Origin: Moorena bouillonii PNG
GTDB taxonomy: Bacteria; Cyanobacteriota; Cyanobacteriia; Cyanobacteriales; Coleofasciculaceae
Direction of reading: 5' to 3'
Length of the DNA stretch: 43,679 nt
NCBI RefSeq assembly: GCF_001942495.1
Contig: NZ_MKZS01000001.1
Location: forward strand, 8,100,405 to 8,144,083
Positions 1 through 8,091 of this stretch are shown one piece after another. Each line of letters begins with the position of its first letter. Within the stretch, counting starts at the first letter, position 1. The notes under the pieces were generated by a model. That model did not search any database, was not told the origin of the DNA, and was given only the letters and a program-made list of their open reading frames with translations. Made by a program: the position numbers and the translations under genes.

Positions 1-415
1 CGCCTTTGGCGACGCTTGGCCGTAGGCCACGCCAAAGGCGAACGCGAACAAACCACTCGCGCTTTGCATGGCTGACAGGTGTGGACCCTTGCTTGGGCAC
101 ACAGAACCCAAACCATCAGCAACTGCATCCAGAGGCGCGCACCTTGAGGTGCGACCCTAGGGCGCGAGGGATTGCTCGCGCCCTAGAAGGCGCGCACTAA
201 GAGCGAATTTAATTCGACGACTGTAAGCGCACCTAACAAAAGTGTTATGGGTAGGTTTTTTGCTAAGGATGGAAAGGATGCTTTTATTACAGGTAATGAA
301 GCGGAGTAATGACGCGGTAATGATATAATTATGAATTATATAGCCACAATATAAACGCGCTTCAGCTAATTAATAACAGCTAAAAGTATCATAAATAACG
401 ATTAAGGACTAACGA
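1..415. repeat. Gene-free repeat-rich segment with nested palindromes
   Basis: No convincing gene. Positions 1-11 and 30-40 are perfect inverted arms (CGCCTTTGGCG/CGCCAAAGGCG) around an inner TTGGCC-gta-GGCCA dyad; the element is probably cut by the window edge. A second perfect palindrome has 12-bp arms at 157-168 and 175-186 (CTAGGGCGCGAG and its complement). It is nested in a longer unit at 147-234 that opens AGGTGCGACC and closes AGCGCACCT, related to copies near 5041 and 40912. The short reading frame at 6-200 runs through these palindromes and I do not call it a gene. Confidence 0.6.
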
Positions 416-1150
416 CTAAGGCATTACTTTCAATCCTCCACGACATATCAGTTGTCCAGTGGTCAGGGTAAGTTCTTGAAGCTCCACCTCTGGTCCTAAA
501 TTTATTAGAAACCCATCTAAACTAATAGGGGGGGCATCAGGGTCTATCTGAACTTGCAAGGGGTTCAGTTCCAGTTGGTTGGGGGTAGCTAGTTGGATAC
601 CAGCACGAATTACTATCAGCTTGGTAACAACATCAGGATTAGTATAAATGCCTCTTAATGTCAGCTGTCCTATATTGAGATTAATCTTTTGCCAGCGTAT
701 TTGTGGCGTTATTGGGTCGTTACCGGGTTTAATGATATCATCTGATTTAAGGAATGTATATAATAACTCCGTCAAAGCGTTAGATAACAAGGGTGCTTCA
801 AGAGATGATTGCAGGTCTGGTTCTAGGAGTAATAGCTGACCCACTACGGGAACTGGTTCTAAAAGACGTACGGGTTTACGCTTAATTATCTGACCCAGGT
901 TGAGTCTAATATTACTGCCTTCGAGCTGAATTTGGCTTAGATGCAGTCCTTGATAAACTGCTTGGTTGGCAGTAAGGGCAACCTGAGGAATGTAACCAGT
1001 CAGGATTTGGCGATCGCATCCCACAATGTTTAGTTGCAATGTAGCAACTTCCTCTACTTGCGATCGCAGCCACAGCCGTAGCGCTGGGGAAATAACTTTG
1101 CTGATAATCTGGCTTGGCTTTTGCTTCGAGCTTTTCGGAGTTTTAACCAA
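416..1150 (-). CDS. DUF2993 domain protein (LmeA-like, cyanobacterial)
   Basis: This 244-residue protein resembles the cyanobacterial DUF2993 family. Members are thought to be lipid-binding proteins related to mycobacterial LmeA, but the role of the cyanobacterial members is unknown. Family-like features are the N-terminal stretch SPALRLWLRSQVEEVATLQL (about residues 21-40), the alternating beta-strand pattern through residues 40-110, and a C-terminal half dominated by short amphipathic strands. There is no clear signal peptide or membrane segment. The start is a TTG preceded by AAGGTG about six bases upstream, which supports it over internal starts. It is divergently arranged with the pseudouridine synthase, about 150 bp away. 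Two HIP1 octamers lie inside the gene. Assignment to the family is from recognised sequence style, not from a profile search. Confidence 0.78.
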   Translation of the reverse strand: MVKTPKSSKQKPSQIISKVISPALRLWLRSQVEEVATLQLNIVGCDRQILTGYIPQVALTANQAVYQGLHLSQIQLEGSNIRLNLGQIIKRKPVRLLEPVPVVGQLLLLEPDLQSSLEAPLLSNALTELLYTFLKSDDIIKPGNDPITPQIRWQKINLNIGQLTLRGIYTNPDVVTKLIVIRAGIQLATPNQLELNPLQVQIDPDAPPISLDGFLINLGPEVELQELTLTTGQLICRGGLKVMP

Positions 1151-1297
1151 AAGAACACCTTCTTGTACTATTTGTACATAGTATTTTGAAGTCGTTGTCT
1201 AATGGAAATCAACTCCTGGGCACACTATAAGCATAAGGCAAACTAAATTCAGCATCACCATAGTCCAGAAGACAAAGCTCAAGCCAAATGTTGGGTC

Positions 1298-2053
1298 ATG
1301 GAGGAAAGAGTACAAAAAATTCTTTCACAGTGGGGTATTGCGTCACGGCGTCGAGCCGAGAAGATGATAGCCGCAGGACAAGTGCGCCTAAATGGTACGA
1401 CTGTACATTTGGGGCAGAAAGCTGATCCAGAAACAGATGTAATCGAAGTGGATGGCAAACCGATAAACCCCTATCACCGACCTCAATCTATCTACCTTTT
1501 ACTGAACAAGCCTGCTGGAGTAGTTTCCACTTGCCGAGATTCCCAGAATCGTCCGACAGTAATTGACTTATTACCGGATAAACTAACCAAGGGTCAGGGG
1601 ATTCATCCTGTAGGAAGGCTGGATGCGGATTCTACAGGTGCATTACTACTGACCAATGATGGTGAGCTAACATTTCGCCTGACCCATCCTAGTCATCACA
1701 TACCTAAGACGTATCAGGTTTGGGTACGGGGTAATCCCCCAGAATCGGTACTGCAAACTTGGCGTGAAGGTGTTAATCTGCTGGGTAAAAAAACGTTACC
1801 CGCTCAAGTCCGTGTACTTAAGCGTAAGGGTCAATCCACACTTTTGGAGGTAGTCTTAACGGAAGGTAGAAACCGACAGATCCGTCGTGTTGCTCAACTG
1901 CTAAGCTATCCAGTGATTCATCTACATCGTACTGCTATTGGCCCGATTAAATTAAATCTACCAGGAGAGCCAATTCTTCCTTGTGGTGACTACCGTGCCT
2001 TGAATGATGTAGAGGTGAGTTTTCTTACCAGTAAATCCACCATTGTTCAGTAA
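1298..2053 (+). CDS. rluB: Pseudouridine synthase, RsuA/RluB/E/F family
   Basis: Predicted rRNA pseudouridine synthase that isomerises a uridine in large- or small-subunit rRNA. The N-terminus (about 2-48) is an S4 RNA-binding domain (RVQKILSQWGIASRRRAE). The catalytic domain carries the family signature GRLDADSTGALLLTNDG at 107-123, where D109 is the expected catalytic aspartate, followed by HPSHHIPKTYQV and the late motif EGRNRQIRRV near 205. Length 251 is normal for bacterial RluB/RsuA proteins. The + strand neighbour downstream begins about 30 bases after the stop, so the two may be co-transcribed. Whether the target is 23S (RluB) or 16S (RsuA) rRNA cannot be settled from sequence alone; RluB-like is the usual cyanobacterial annotation. 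Confidence 0.9.
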   Translation: MEERVQKILSQWGIASRRRAEKMIAAGQVRLNGTTVHLGQKADPETDVIEVDGKPINPYHRPQSIYLLLNKPAGVVSTCRDSQNRPTVIDLLPDKLTKGQGIHPVGRLDADSTGALLLTNDGELTFRLTHPSHHIPKTYQVWVRGNPPESVLQTWREGVNLLGKKTLPAQVRVLKRKGQSTLLEVVLTEGRNRQIRRVAQLLSYPVIHLHRTAIGPIKLNLPGEPILPCGDYRALNDVEVSFLTSKSTIVQ

Positions 2054-2084
2054 AAATGCCAGCAGATGTCGAGGAGTACCGTGT

Positions 2085-2873
2085 ATGAATGAAAACAAAG
2101 TCCCGTTGCAGCAACAACAACAGAAGAAGCTGGAAGAAATGGGTTCATACCTGTGTCAGTTACGCACTCAACAGTGTAAAACCATCCAGGAAATTGCCGC
2201 TTGCACCCGAATTAATGCACGATTTTTGAGGGCAATAGAGCAAGGCAAGCTAGACCAATTACCAGAACCTGTGTATGTTCAAGGGTTTATCAAGCACTTT
2301 GGGGATGCACTAGGCTTAAATGGAGACGAGTTTGCCAAGGCTTTTCCCACTGGGGTAACTGTAAAAAGGTCAAAACTTTCCTGGGGTAACAGTAGGGTTC
2401 CTCAACTGCGACCGTTTCATCTTTATTTGTTCTACATTTGCTTGGTTATTGGTTCAGTGAGTGGCTTATCTGTCCTAATCAACCCTTATAAGCCACAAAT
2501 AACTGATAAGGAACCAAACTCGTCTCCAGCTCAATCGTTACCGACACCCGGTAATTTAGATCAAACTAACTCGCAAGCGCAGTTAGCCTTAACCAAGATA
2601 CCGTCGGGTCCAAATAAGCCAGTTCAGGTGGATATCACTCTCAAAGGTAGATCTTGGCTTCTGATCGTGGCAGATGGCAAGAAAAAATATGAAGGCATCC
2701 TAGAAGAAGGAGCGCACCAGACTTGGGTTGCTAACGAAAAACTATTTGTTAAAGCTGGCGATGCTGGGAATGTAATCGTTGAGTTCAATAACCAACAGGC
2801 AAAGCAGATGGGGGCTCCTGGTGCAGTACAAGCATTAACTTTTGCTGCTAAACCTAGACCCTCTCTTCAGTAG
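2085..2873 (+). CDS. RodZ-like helix-turn-helix membrane protein (DUF4115)
   Basis: A 262-residue protein with RodZ architecture. A cytoplasmic helix-turn-helix of the HTH_25 type spans about 16-90 (SYLCQLRTQQCKTIQEIAAC, then RFLRAIEQGKLDQLPEPVYV). One transmembrane helix lies near 112-131, followed by a Ser/Pro/Gln linker and a C-terminal beta-rich DUF4115 domain (about 178-262, with RSWLLIVADGKKKYEGIL). RodZ links MreB to the cell wall machinery in rod-shaped bacteria; a cell-shape role here is inferred from architecture. I chose the ATG at 2085 because GAGGAG sits eight bases upstream. An in-frame start at 2043 would overlap the preceding gene and lacks such a site. Confidence 0.82.
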   Translation: MNENKVPLQQQQQKKLEEMGSYLCQLRTQQCKTIQEIAACTRINARFLRAIEQGKLDQLPEPVYVQGFIKHFGDALGLNGDEFAKAFPTGVTVKRSKLSWGNSRVPQLRPFHLYLFYICLVIGSVSGLSVLINPYKPQITDKEPNSSPAQSLPTPGNLDQTNSQAQLALTKIPSGPNKPVQVDITLKGRSWLLIVADGKKKYEGILEEGAHQTWVANEKLFVKAGDAGNVIVEFNNQQAKQMGAPGAVQALTFAAKPRPSLQ

Positions 2874-3304
2874 TCAAGCTTTCTATGGGAAAAGCATTAA
2901 ATTCATCAATCTTAAACATTAAAAAAGCAGATAATTGGGGGCAACAACCTATAAATGTTACTAAAAAAATAACAACTTACTTATAGCATTTAAAATTCAA
3001 AATAGATGCATGAAAACCAATGCTGATTTACCAGAAAACGCTCACAAGTGTAGGCTCTCTTTCCTAATGTCACCTGTTACCTTGGTTAATCAATTAAATT
3101 TGAAGATATCAAATTCAAATGCTATAGCAACGACTTAACTTATATAAAGTCCAGTTAATCCCTTGTATAGAATAGAATTGTTTAGGATTGTGAGTTTAGG
3201 ATTGTTAACTAATAATTAACATTTTTGTCAAAATATAAACAACCAATAATGAACTTAATAGGATTAATTGTTAAAACTATTCCAATACAATATAACTAGG
3301 CTTG
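2874..3304. other. AT-rich intergenic region, no gene seen
   Basis: This 431-bp gap lies between the 3' ends of the convergent RodZ-like gene and malQ. It is AT-rich. A short direct repeat of TTTAGGATTGT occurs twice near 3180-3210. I see no strong intrinsic terminator, tRNA or open frame. Confidence 0.6.
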
Positions 3305-4813
3305 CTAGTCATAACTGGGAGCACGATCGTAAGTGTGAGTGAGGATTTTGAGGCGATTAGCTAATTCTTCACTCAACGCATTCGGTCGATAGCGCCATTG
3401 CCAGTTACCTTCCACGGTACTGGGAAAGTTCATTCGAGCATCTGTGTCCAGACCTAAAATATCTTGCACAGGAATAATCGCTTGGTTGGCAATACTACTG
3501 AGCGCTAATCGGATTAAATCCCAATGGATGCCTTCTTGGCTGACTGATCCGGAGTAATTCATTATAATCTGCTTATCTTCAGCAGAGAGTTTTTTAAACC
3601 AACCCACTGTTGTGTCATTATCATGGGTACCGGTGTAAACCACACAGTTGTGGACATAGTTAAAGGGTAAGTAAGGGTTACTTGATCCCCCACTAAAGGC
3701 AAACTGTAAAATTCTCATACCAGGAAACTGGAAGCGTGAGCGTAATGCTTCTACTTCTGGAGTGATGATCCCTAAATCTTCGGCAATAATTGGCAAATTG
3801 CCCAACTTGTCTTGGAGTACTTCAAAAAATTCTTTTCCTGGTGCCTTAACCCATTCTCCAGTGATGGCAGTTGTTTCTCCTTGCTTGACTTGCCAGTAGG
3901 CCTCAAATCCCCGGAAATGGTCAATCCGCACAATGTCTACATACTCCAAGATAGTTTGGAAGCGTTGTATCCACCATTGGAAGTTATCTGCCTGTAACTG
4001 TTCCCAGTTGTAAACTGGATTACCCCACAACTGACCTGTGGCACTGAAATAGTCCGGAGGCACCCCAGCCATGAGTGTGGGTTCGCCAGTTTCGTGATCA
4101 ATGGCAAAGATTTCCCGATGAGCCCAGACATCAGCACTATCGTGAGCCACATAAATTGGAATATCACCAATAATCTGGATCTGGTGATGGTTGGCGTACT
4201 GTTTGAGAGCTGACCACTGGCAGAAAAACTCAAACTGTAGGTATTTGTAGAAATAAATTTCATGCTGCAATTTCTGCCGCCAATACTCAACTGCTTTGGG
4301 TTGAGCCATAGCAATGTCTCGTTCCCAAGTATGCCAGCTACTCTGGTCAAACGCATCATGAACAGCCATAAATAAAGCATAGTCTTCCAACCAGCTGGCT
4401 TTTGCTTGACAAAATTCTGTAAATTTCTGGTGCTGTTGGGGTGAGGCGTTGGCACGGAAGCGATCGCAAGCTTGGTACAACAGGGGCATCTTGGTTTGAA
4501 TTACCTGATCATAATCCACTGAGTCGAGGGGAAACTCTGGCAGATTGGCAAAGTCTTCATCCTTGAGCAGTCCCTGCTTTTGCAATTGTTCTGGGCTAAT
4601 GAGTAGGGGATTGCCTGCCATGGCTGAGTAAGAACCATAGGGAGAGTTCCCATACCCAATCGGACCAAGGGGCAAGATTTGCCAGTATTGTTGGGCGCTT
4701 TCTGCCAAAAAGTCAATGAATTGATAAGCCTGTAAACCTAAGTCACCAATACCAAAGGGACTGGGTAGGGATGTCGGATGGAGCAAAAGACCACTAGATC
4801 TCGGAAAAGGCAT
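3305..4813 (-). CDS. malQ: 4-alpha-glucanotransferase (amylomaltase, GH77)
   Basis: Transfers alpha-1,4-glucan segments between maltooligosaccharides in glycogen and maltodextrin metabolism; cytoplasmic. The 502-residue length is typical of bacterial MalQ. It opens with the family stretch SSGLLLHPTSLPSPFGIGDL. GDIPIYVAHDSADVWA lies at 216-231. The catalytic triad can be placed by family motif: nucleophile D298 in YVDIVRIDHFRG, acid/base E345 in IIAEDLG, and D398 in YTGTHDNDT. The gene stands alone, with spacers of 431 bp and more than 1 kb to its neighbours. The region just upstream of its start carries an IS605-like end facing away from it. Confidence 0.95.
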   Translation of the reverse strand: MPFPRSSGLLLHPTSLPSPFGIGDLGLQAYQFIDFLAESAQQYWQILPLGPIGYGNSPYGSYSAMAGNPLLISPEQLQKQGLLKDEDFANLPEFPLDSVDYDQVIQTKMPLLYQACDRFRANASPQQHQKFTEFCQAKASWLEDYALFMAVHDAFDQSSWHTWERDIAMAQPKAVEYWRQKLQHEIYFYKYLQFEFFCQWSALKQYANHHQIQIIGDIPIYVAHDSADVWAHREIFAIDHETGEPTLMAGVPPDYFSATGQLWGNPVYNWEQLQADNFQWWIQRFQTILEYVDIVRIDHFRGFEAYWQVKQGETTAITGEWVKAPGKEFFEVLQDKLGNLPIIAEDLGIITPEVEALRSRFQFPGMRILQFAFSGGSSNPYLPFNYVHNCVVYTGTHDNDTTVGWFKKLSAEDKQIIMNYSGSVSQEGIHWDLIRLALSSIANQAIIPVQDILGLDTDARMNFPSTVEGNWQWRYRPNALSEELANRLKILTHTYDRAPSYD

Positions 4814-5150
4814 AAAAAAGCAATCAACAATAATAGTAAGTAAGCCTTACCAAAAAAATTTGGGTTTAAAGCCCCGTCCTTTTAGGACGGCTTTAAGCTA
4901 TAATTTATGGTAGCGGTAAAGCGCATATATAAAAAGCGTAGTCGGTCTAGCGGACAGCTTCTGATCCGGAACCCTGGTAGCAAAAATCCTAAATCTTGTA
5001 CAAATTTGGAAGCTGTAATAAGAGAATTTAAAAATCTCTGCCGGTGCGCTTTGTGTAGGCGAATTAAATTTCCCACGGGTCGCACCGGTTGAAACGCCGC
5101 CGGGCAGACTGTGTATGCTTTCTGAGGGCAAGTTCATTTTTGCCAAAAGG

Positions 5151-5179
5151 TTGACATTACTTACGCGCTAGAGTATTAG
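5151..5179 (+). promoter_or_regulatory. Sigma-70-type promoter ahead of RNA-like region
   Basis: A perfect -35 TTGACA (5151-5156) is followed by a 17-base spacer and TATTAG (5174-5179), matching four of six bases of TATAAT. Transcription would begin near 5186-5188 on the + strand. No open reading frame of plausible length starts downstream, so the promoter appears to serve a non-coding transcript. Confidence 0.5.
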
Positions 5180-5186
5180 TAAAATA

Positions 5187-5629
5187 TGGGTACAGGCTGA
5201 AAATCCGTTCGCGTAGCGTGGCCTTTGGCCTTGGCGCAACCGGGAGAGAGACCCGCCACTGCATGACCTGAAAGTAGTAATGCTCGGAGGGTAGGGAAAG
5301 TCCTCCTTAAAAACCCAATCGTTAATTAGCAGTTAACGTGTGAACCTAGCAGAACACGACTTGAGATAGAAAACGGTACGGCGGGGCACGCCGGAACCAG
5401 GTGAATAGGGAAGAAACGGACTATGCACATGCACTTTCCTGCAAGTAGCCAAACGCTATCGCGAGAATTGCCCGCTGGGTCTACTGTGAACTAAACTGAA
5501 TTCTTGGTCTTGACGGGTCTTTGGTTTAGATATTGCCTACTTTTTGGCGGCGTCAAAGATTAGGACACAGTGGTTTAAGGCAGCTCGTTGATCTAGGAAT
5601 CGCCGTTCTTTCAAGACGGTGAGTGTCAA
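5187..5629 (+). ncRNA. Candidate structured non-coding RNA within IS605-like ends
   Basis: About 440 bases with stops in all frames but many local stems: GCAT...ATGC near 5261-5284, GGAGG...CCTCC near 5286-5305, CGTGT...ACACG near 5336-5358, and CGGCG-GGGCA-CGCCG at 5379-5393. The last stem recurs at 23585-23599 (opposite strand) as CGGTG-GGGCA-CACCG, a compensatory pair change. The region starts at a good promoter and ends in the IS605-like right-end hairpin. It lacks tmRNA and RNase P RNA landmarks. The most natural idea is an omega-RNA-like transcript from a TnpB- or IscB-type element that lost its protein gene; HEARO-type RNA is one candidate. This is inference: I see structure and a promoter, not a family match. 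Confidence 0.42.
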
Positions 5630-5854
5630 GGAGAGCAAGGGATACCAGAATCTTGGCGTTCCAGACTAGTTAAACGGGAGCTGATTGAGTCCACAGCTGA
5701 CCAAATATTTGCCCTGGCTCAACGCGCTTAAATTATATCAATTAAGTATATCAAGCAAGTCAGTTATATCAATAGTTATAGCGTTTCAAACACTTATAAA
5801 GTACATTCCATTTGCTTCCCCCCTCCCACCCTTCCGCCAGCAGTAGGGTGGATT

Positions 5855-5891
5855 CCGACTCCCGACTCCCGACTCCCGACTCCCGACTCCC
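5855..5891. repeat. Heptamer tandem repeat (CCCGACT)n
   Basis: About five copies of a 7-base unit CCCGACT lie between the IS605-like remnant and the 3' end of the HTH gene. One of many period-7 tracts in this window. Confidence 0.9.
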
Positions 5892-5942
5892 TAAAATCTT
5901 CAAAGGCCAAAGTCCCTCACCCAGAAGCCAACGGACTTGATA

Positions 5943-6947
5943 TTAAATAGAATAGACCTGACCATCAATTAATAATCGGGTAATTCCTTTAGCTTGCAAA
6001 TAAGAAGAGGTCTTCTGAAGCATCTGAGCATCAGGAACCTTGATGACTCGCTCAGAACGATTAGAAAAACGCCGTGCTACCCTATGGTTTTCAAATACTG
6101 GCAAGGTTGTCTCTTGAACTTCTTCGTCAGGAATTTGTCCGAGGTCGCTAAACTCATTCAGAGGGCGAGCAATTAACTCCGCCGCTCGGCTGACTACCAA
6201 ATAGCAGGTTTTAGGAAGAGAAGCTTCCGAGAGGGGCAAAATTTCAATGTAAGAACCGCTTTTAGCCACAGAGGTTCTGATGGATTCGTGAATCTCAGGA
6301 TCTGGCAAGTCATCGTCCCAATCTTCATCTAGGTCATCTAGGTCATCTAGATCATCTAGGTCATCTAGATCATCCAAATCCTCCAAATCCTCTAAATCAT
6401 CATCTTGATCCAAATCCCCTAAATCTTCGTCCAACAACTCGGTGAATCTCCTAGTTGCTAGTCCCTTATGCTCAGGTAATAATTGATCTTGGTGATCAAC
6501 AGACTTATCTTCCTCTGAACCTGATGTGGTAATATCAAGTTGTAATTGGGTATGTTGCTCCTCTTCCTCCACTGGTGGTTGAGCAGCCACAGAGGAACGC
6601 TTACGCCGCCGACGTCCATCAGTAGAGGTTGAAGTGAATAAATCACTGACAGATTCTGCTAATGGTTCATTTTTGAGTACAACTAGTGATGATTTAGTGG
6701 CTGTTTCTACCACAGGCTTAGCGGTTTTGACAGTAGAAGAGGAGACATTTTCAGCAGTACGATTAGAGCGCTTTTGTTGAATTAGAGCCTCGTATTCTGC
6801 CTCCAACAAGTTGCTCTTAAGGATACGGCTAATGGTGGAGTTACTAACTCCATAACGGTCAGCCAGCGTTGAGGTTGTCTCTGCTGTCTGTCGATATAGT
6901 TCTAGGATGTCCTGTTTATCGACATCAGATAGTTTTCTTGGACTCAT
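5943..6947 (-). CDS. HTH protein with Asp-rich repeat linker
   Basis: A 334-residue protein of unknown function. Residues 5-55 (KQDILELYRQTAETTSTLAD, then YGVSNSTISRILKS) form a clear helix-turn-helix of the resolvase/transposase-helper type. The middle is low-complexity and very acidic. Around 180-215 a run of Asp-Leu-Asp units is encoded by tandem 9-base repeats (6326-6402), so repeat copy number can vary without breaking the frame. The C-terminal 100 residues look folded, with conserved-looking strands (ESGSYIEIL-like start, then KTCYLVVSRAAELIARPL) and a final ITRLLIDGQVYSI. A DNA-binding regulator is likely; it is not an active transposase because no catalytic domain follows. Its start overlaps the upstream gene's stop as ATGA, indicating translational coupling with the membrane protein. 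Confidence 0.75.
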   Translation of the reverse strand: MSPRKLSDVDKQDILELYRQTAETTSTLADRYGVSNSTISRILKSNLLEAEYEALIQQKRSNRTAENVSSSTVKTAKPVVETATKSSLVVLKNEPLAESVSDLFTSTSTDGRRRRKRSSVAAQPPVEEEEQHTQLQLDITTSGSEEDKSVDHQDQLLPEHKGLATRRFTELLDEDLGDLDQDDDLEDLEDLDDLDDLDDLDDLDDLDEDWDDDLPDPEIHESIRTSVAKSGSYIEILPLSEASLPKTCYLVVSRAAELIARPLNEFSDLGQIPDEEVQETTLPVFENHRVARRFSNRSERVIKVPDAQMLQKTSSYLQAKGITRLLIDGQVYSI

Positions 6948-8011
6948 GCTACTTTTTCAGCTCGCCTGCGTGAACCACGACGGGAACGGCTCGATATTTG
7001 ATATTCCAGGGCAGCCCCTATTGCAAACAATACACCACTGAATACAAAAAAGACTTCTGGTAAACCGCCACTTTGGTAGTTCGGTCTAGTCTCAGCATAC
7101 TTAAACCACATATCTGCAATGTACAGGCAAAATGTTGCAGCGGCAATCATTTGCCAGGATTGGGAAAAACGTCCACCCCAAAACGCTAACAGTAGGGATG
7201 AGGCAATAATCAGCAGAATTACATCGCAACCAATGTAGAGGGTGGTCAATTGGTTTGAATAGGCACTCAGTGACTTGTCAAGTTCAATCGCCCACCTTGG
7301 AGAATTATGAACGGTACTCTGATTAGCCTCAGATTTGGTTATTTCATCAGATGGCTCTGCCGAGATGACCATAGCATTATTTTCCAAGACCCGCAGTGGT
7401 GTGGTCGAGTCAGAAATAGAATAGGCAATTGTCACATCACCAGATTCAGGAGTGCTTGATTCGAGGGAAGGGGCAAGTAAGAGCAAAGCAGCTAAGGCCA
7501 TCCCCACTATGGCAATCGCTATAATCGTTAACCCTTGCCAAAGTTCTAAGTTTAAGCGCCTGGGAATAACTGCTAAAAACATACCTACCCCAAGACATAC
7601 GTAAGAGGATAAGTAAAACACATCTGCTAGTGATACATCAGGGTTAAGGTGAAAATACAGCTCCCACACACCGAATATCAAGCCACCAATCAAATAGAAC
7701 AGATTCCCCAAACCGAGTCCTAGCCAGACATTTCGTCCACTGGCAATCTGAGGGCTACGCCAATTTCTGAAACAGAGAATACTTGCTACTAGGAAGGGTA
7801 TACATTCTAAAAAGTAGGTACTAATCACGTACCAAAATGGACTCTCTTGCCCAGGGGATGTAATACCAAACAGCAAGAAAAATAATAGGGAAATAATCGC
7901 CCAAGCAATACCACCATAGATGATGGTATTGCTGCTGAGGGGAGATAGATTACCTGATGACCGTTCTGCAGAGCTGCTCATAGGAATTTCACACTTATCA
8001 CTGACTGGCAC
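6944..8011 (-). CDS. Eight-helix membrane protein, unknown function
   Basis: A 355-residue integral membrane protein with about eight hydrophobic helices. Five lie in the first half (IIYGGIAWAIISLLFFLLFG onward to LTIIAIAIVGMALAALLLLA). A polar loop of about 75 residues rich in Ser/Thr/Glu follows, then three more helices. It ends in a basic tail SSRSRRGSRRRAEKVA, which by the positive-inside rule places the C-terminus in the cytoplasm. I do not recognise a catalytic family; the layout resembles sensory or scaffold membrane modules without an attached output domain. It shares an ATGA stop/start overlap with the downstream HTH gene, so the pair is probably co-translated, perhaps as membrane sensor and DNA-binding partner. 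That functional pairing is inference. Confidence 0.72.
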   Translation of the reverse strand: MPVSDKCEIPMSSSAERSSGNLSPLSSNTIIYGGIAWAIISLLFFLLFGITSPGQESPFWYVISTYFLECIPFLVASILCFRNWRSPQIASGRNVWLGLGLGNLFYLIGGLIFGVWELYFHLNPDVSLADVFYLSSYVCLGVGMFLAVIPRRLNLELWQGLTIIAIAIVGMALAALLLLAPSLESSTPESGDVTIAYSISDSTTPLRVLENNAMVISAEPSDEITKSEANQSTVHNSPRWAIELDKSLSAYSNQLTTLYIGCDVILLIIASSLLLAFWGGRFSQSWQMIAAATFCLYIADMWFKYAETRPNYQSGGLPEVFFVFSGVLFAIGAALEYQISSRSRRGSRRRAEKVA

Positions 8012-8091
8012 AATAAGACTATGGTTAGCCAGATAACATATTAATGATTCTAATCGCTTATTTTTAATTGTAGATTATTGCCATATGTAGA

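Larger units (their letters stand above)
4862..5629 (+). mobile_element. Degenerate IS200/IS605-like element without transposase
   Basis: The left boundary is a hairpin at 4862-4894 (CCGTCC / GGACGG around TTTTA) preceded by GGGTTTAAAGC. The same string appears in reverse orientation at 23816-23850 and, more diverged, at 13215-13246. The right boundary is a hairpin at 5598-5629 ending GAGTGTCAA, matching the right end of the mini-element at 23460. No recognisable TnpA or TnpB frame lies between. A 61-codon open frame starts at 4907 next to a TATAAT-like box (4900-4905), but I cannot assign it. A dispersed palindromic repeat (GGTGCG...CGCACC) lies at 5041-5088. The internal part after 5150 looks like an RNA gene, listed separately. 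Confidence 0.6.

Noticed and set aside
3937-4455. 172-residue minus-strand frame inside malQ
   Set aside because: Shadow frame overlapping the well-supported malQ coding sequence.
4907-5092. 61-residue + strand protein in the IS605-like element
   Set aside because: Starts next to a TATAAT-like box but has no recognisable family and overlaps a dispersed palindrome; kept only as a remark.
5190-5265. Cobalamin riboswitch
   Set aside because: GACCCGCCACTG resembles part of the B12 box, but the rest of the core is missing and no transport or B12 gene follows.
5187-5629. RNase P RNA or tmRNA gene
   Set aside because: A GGAAAGTCC string recalls RNase P RNA, but the other conserved blocks and the tmRNA tag-coding and tRNA-like ends are absent.
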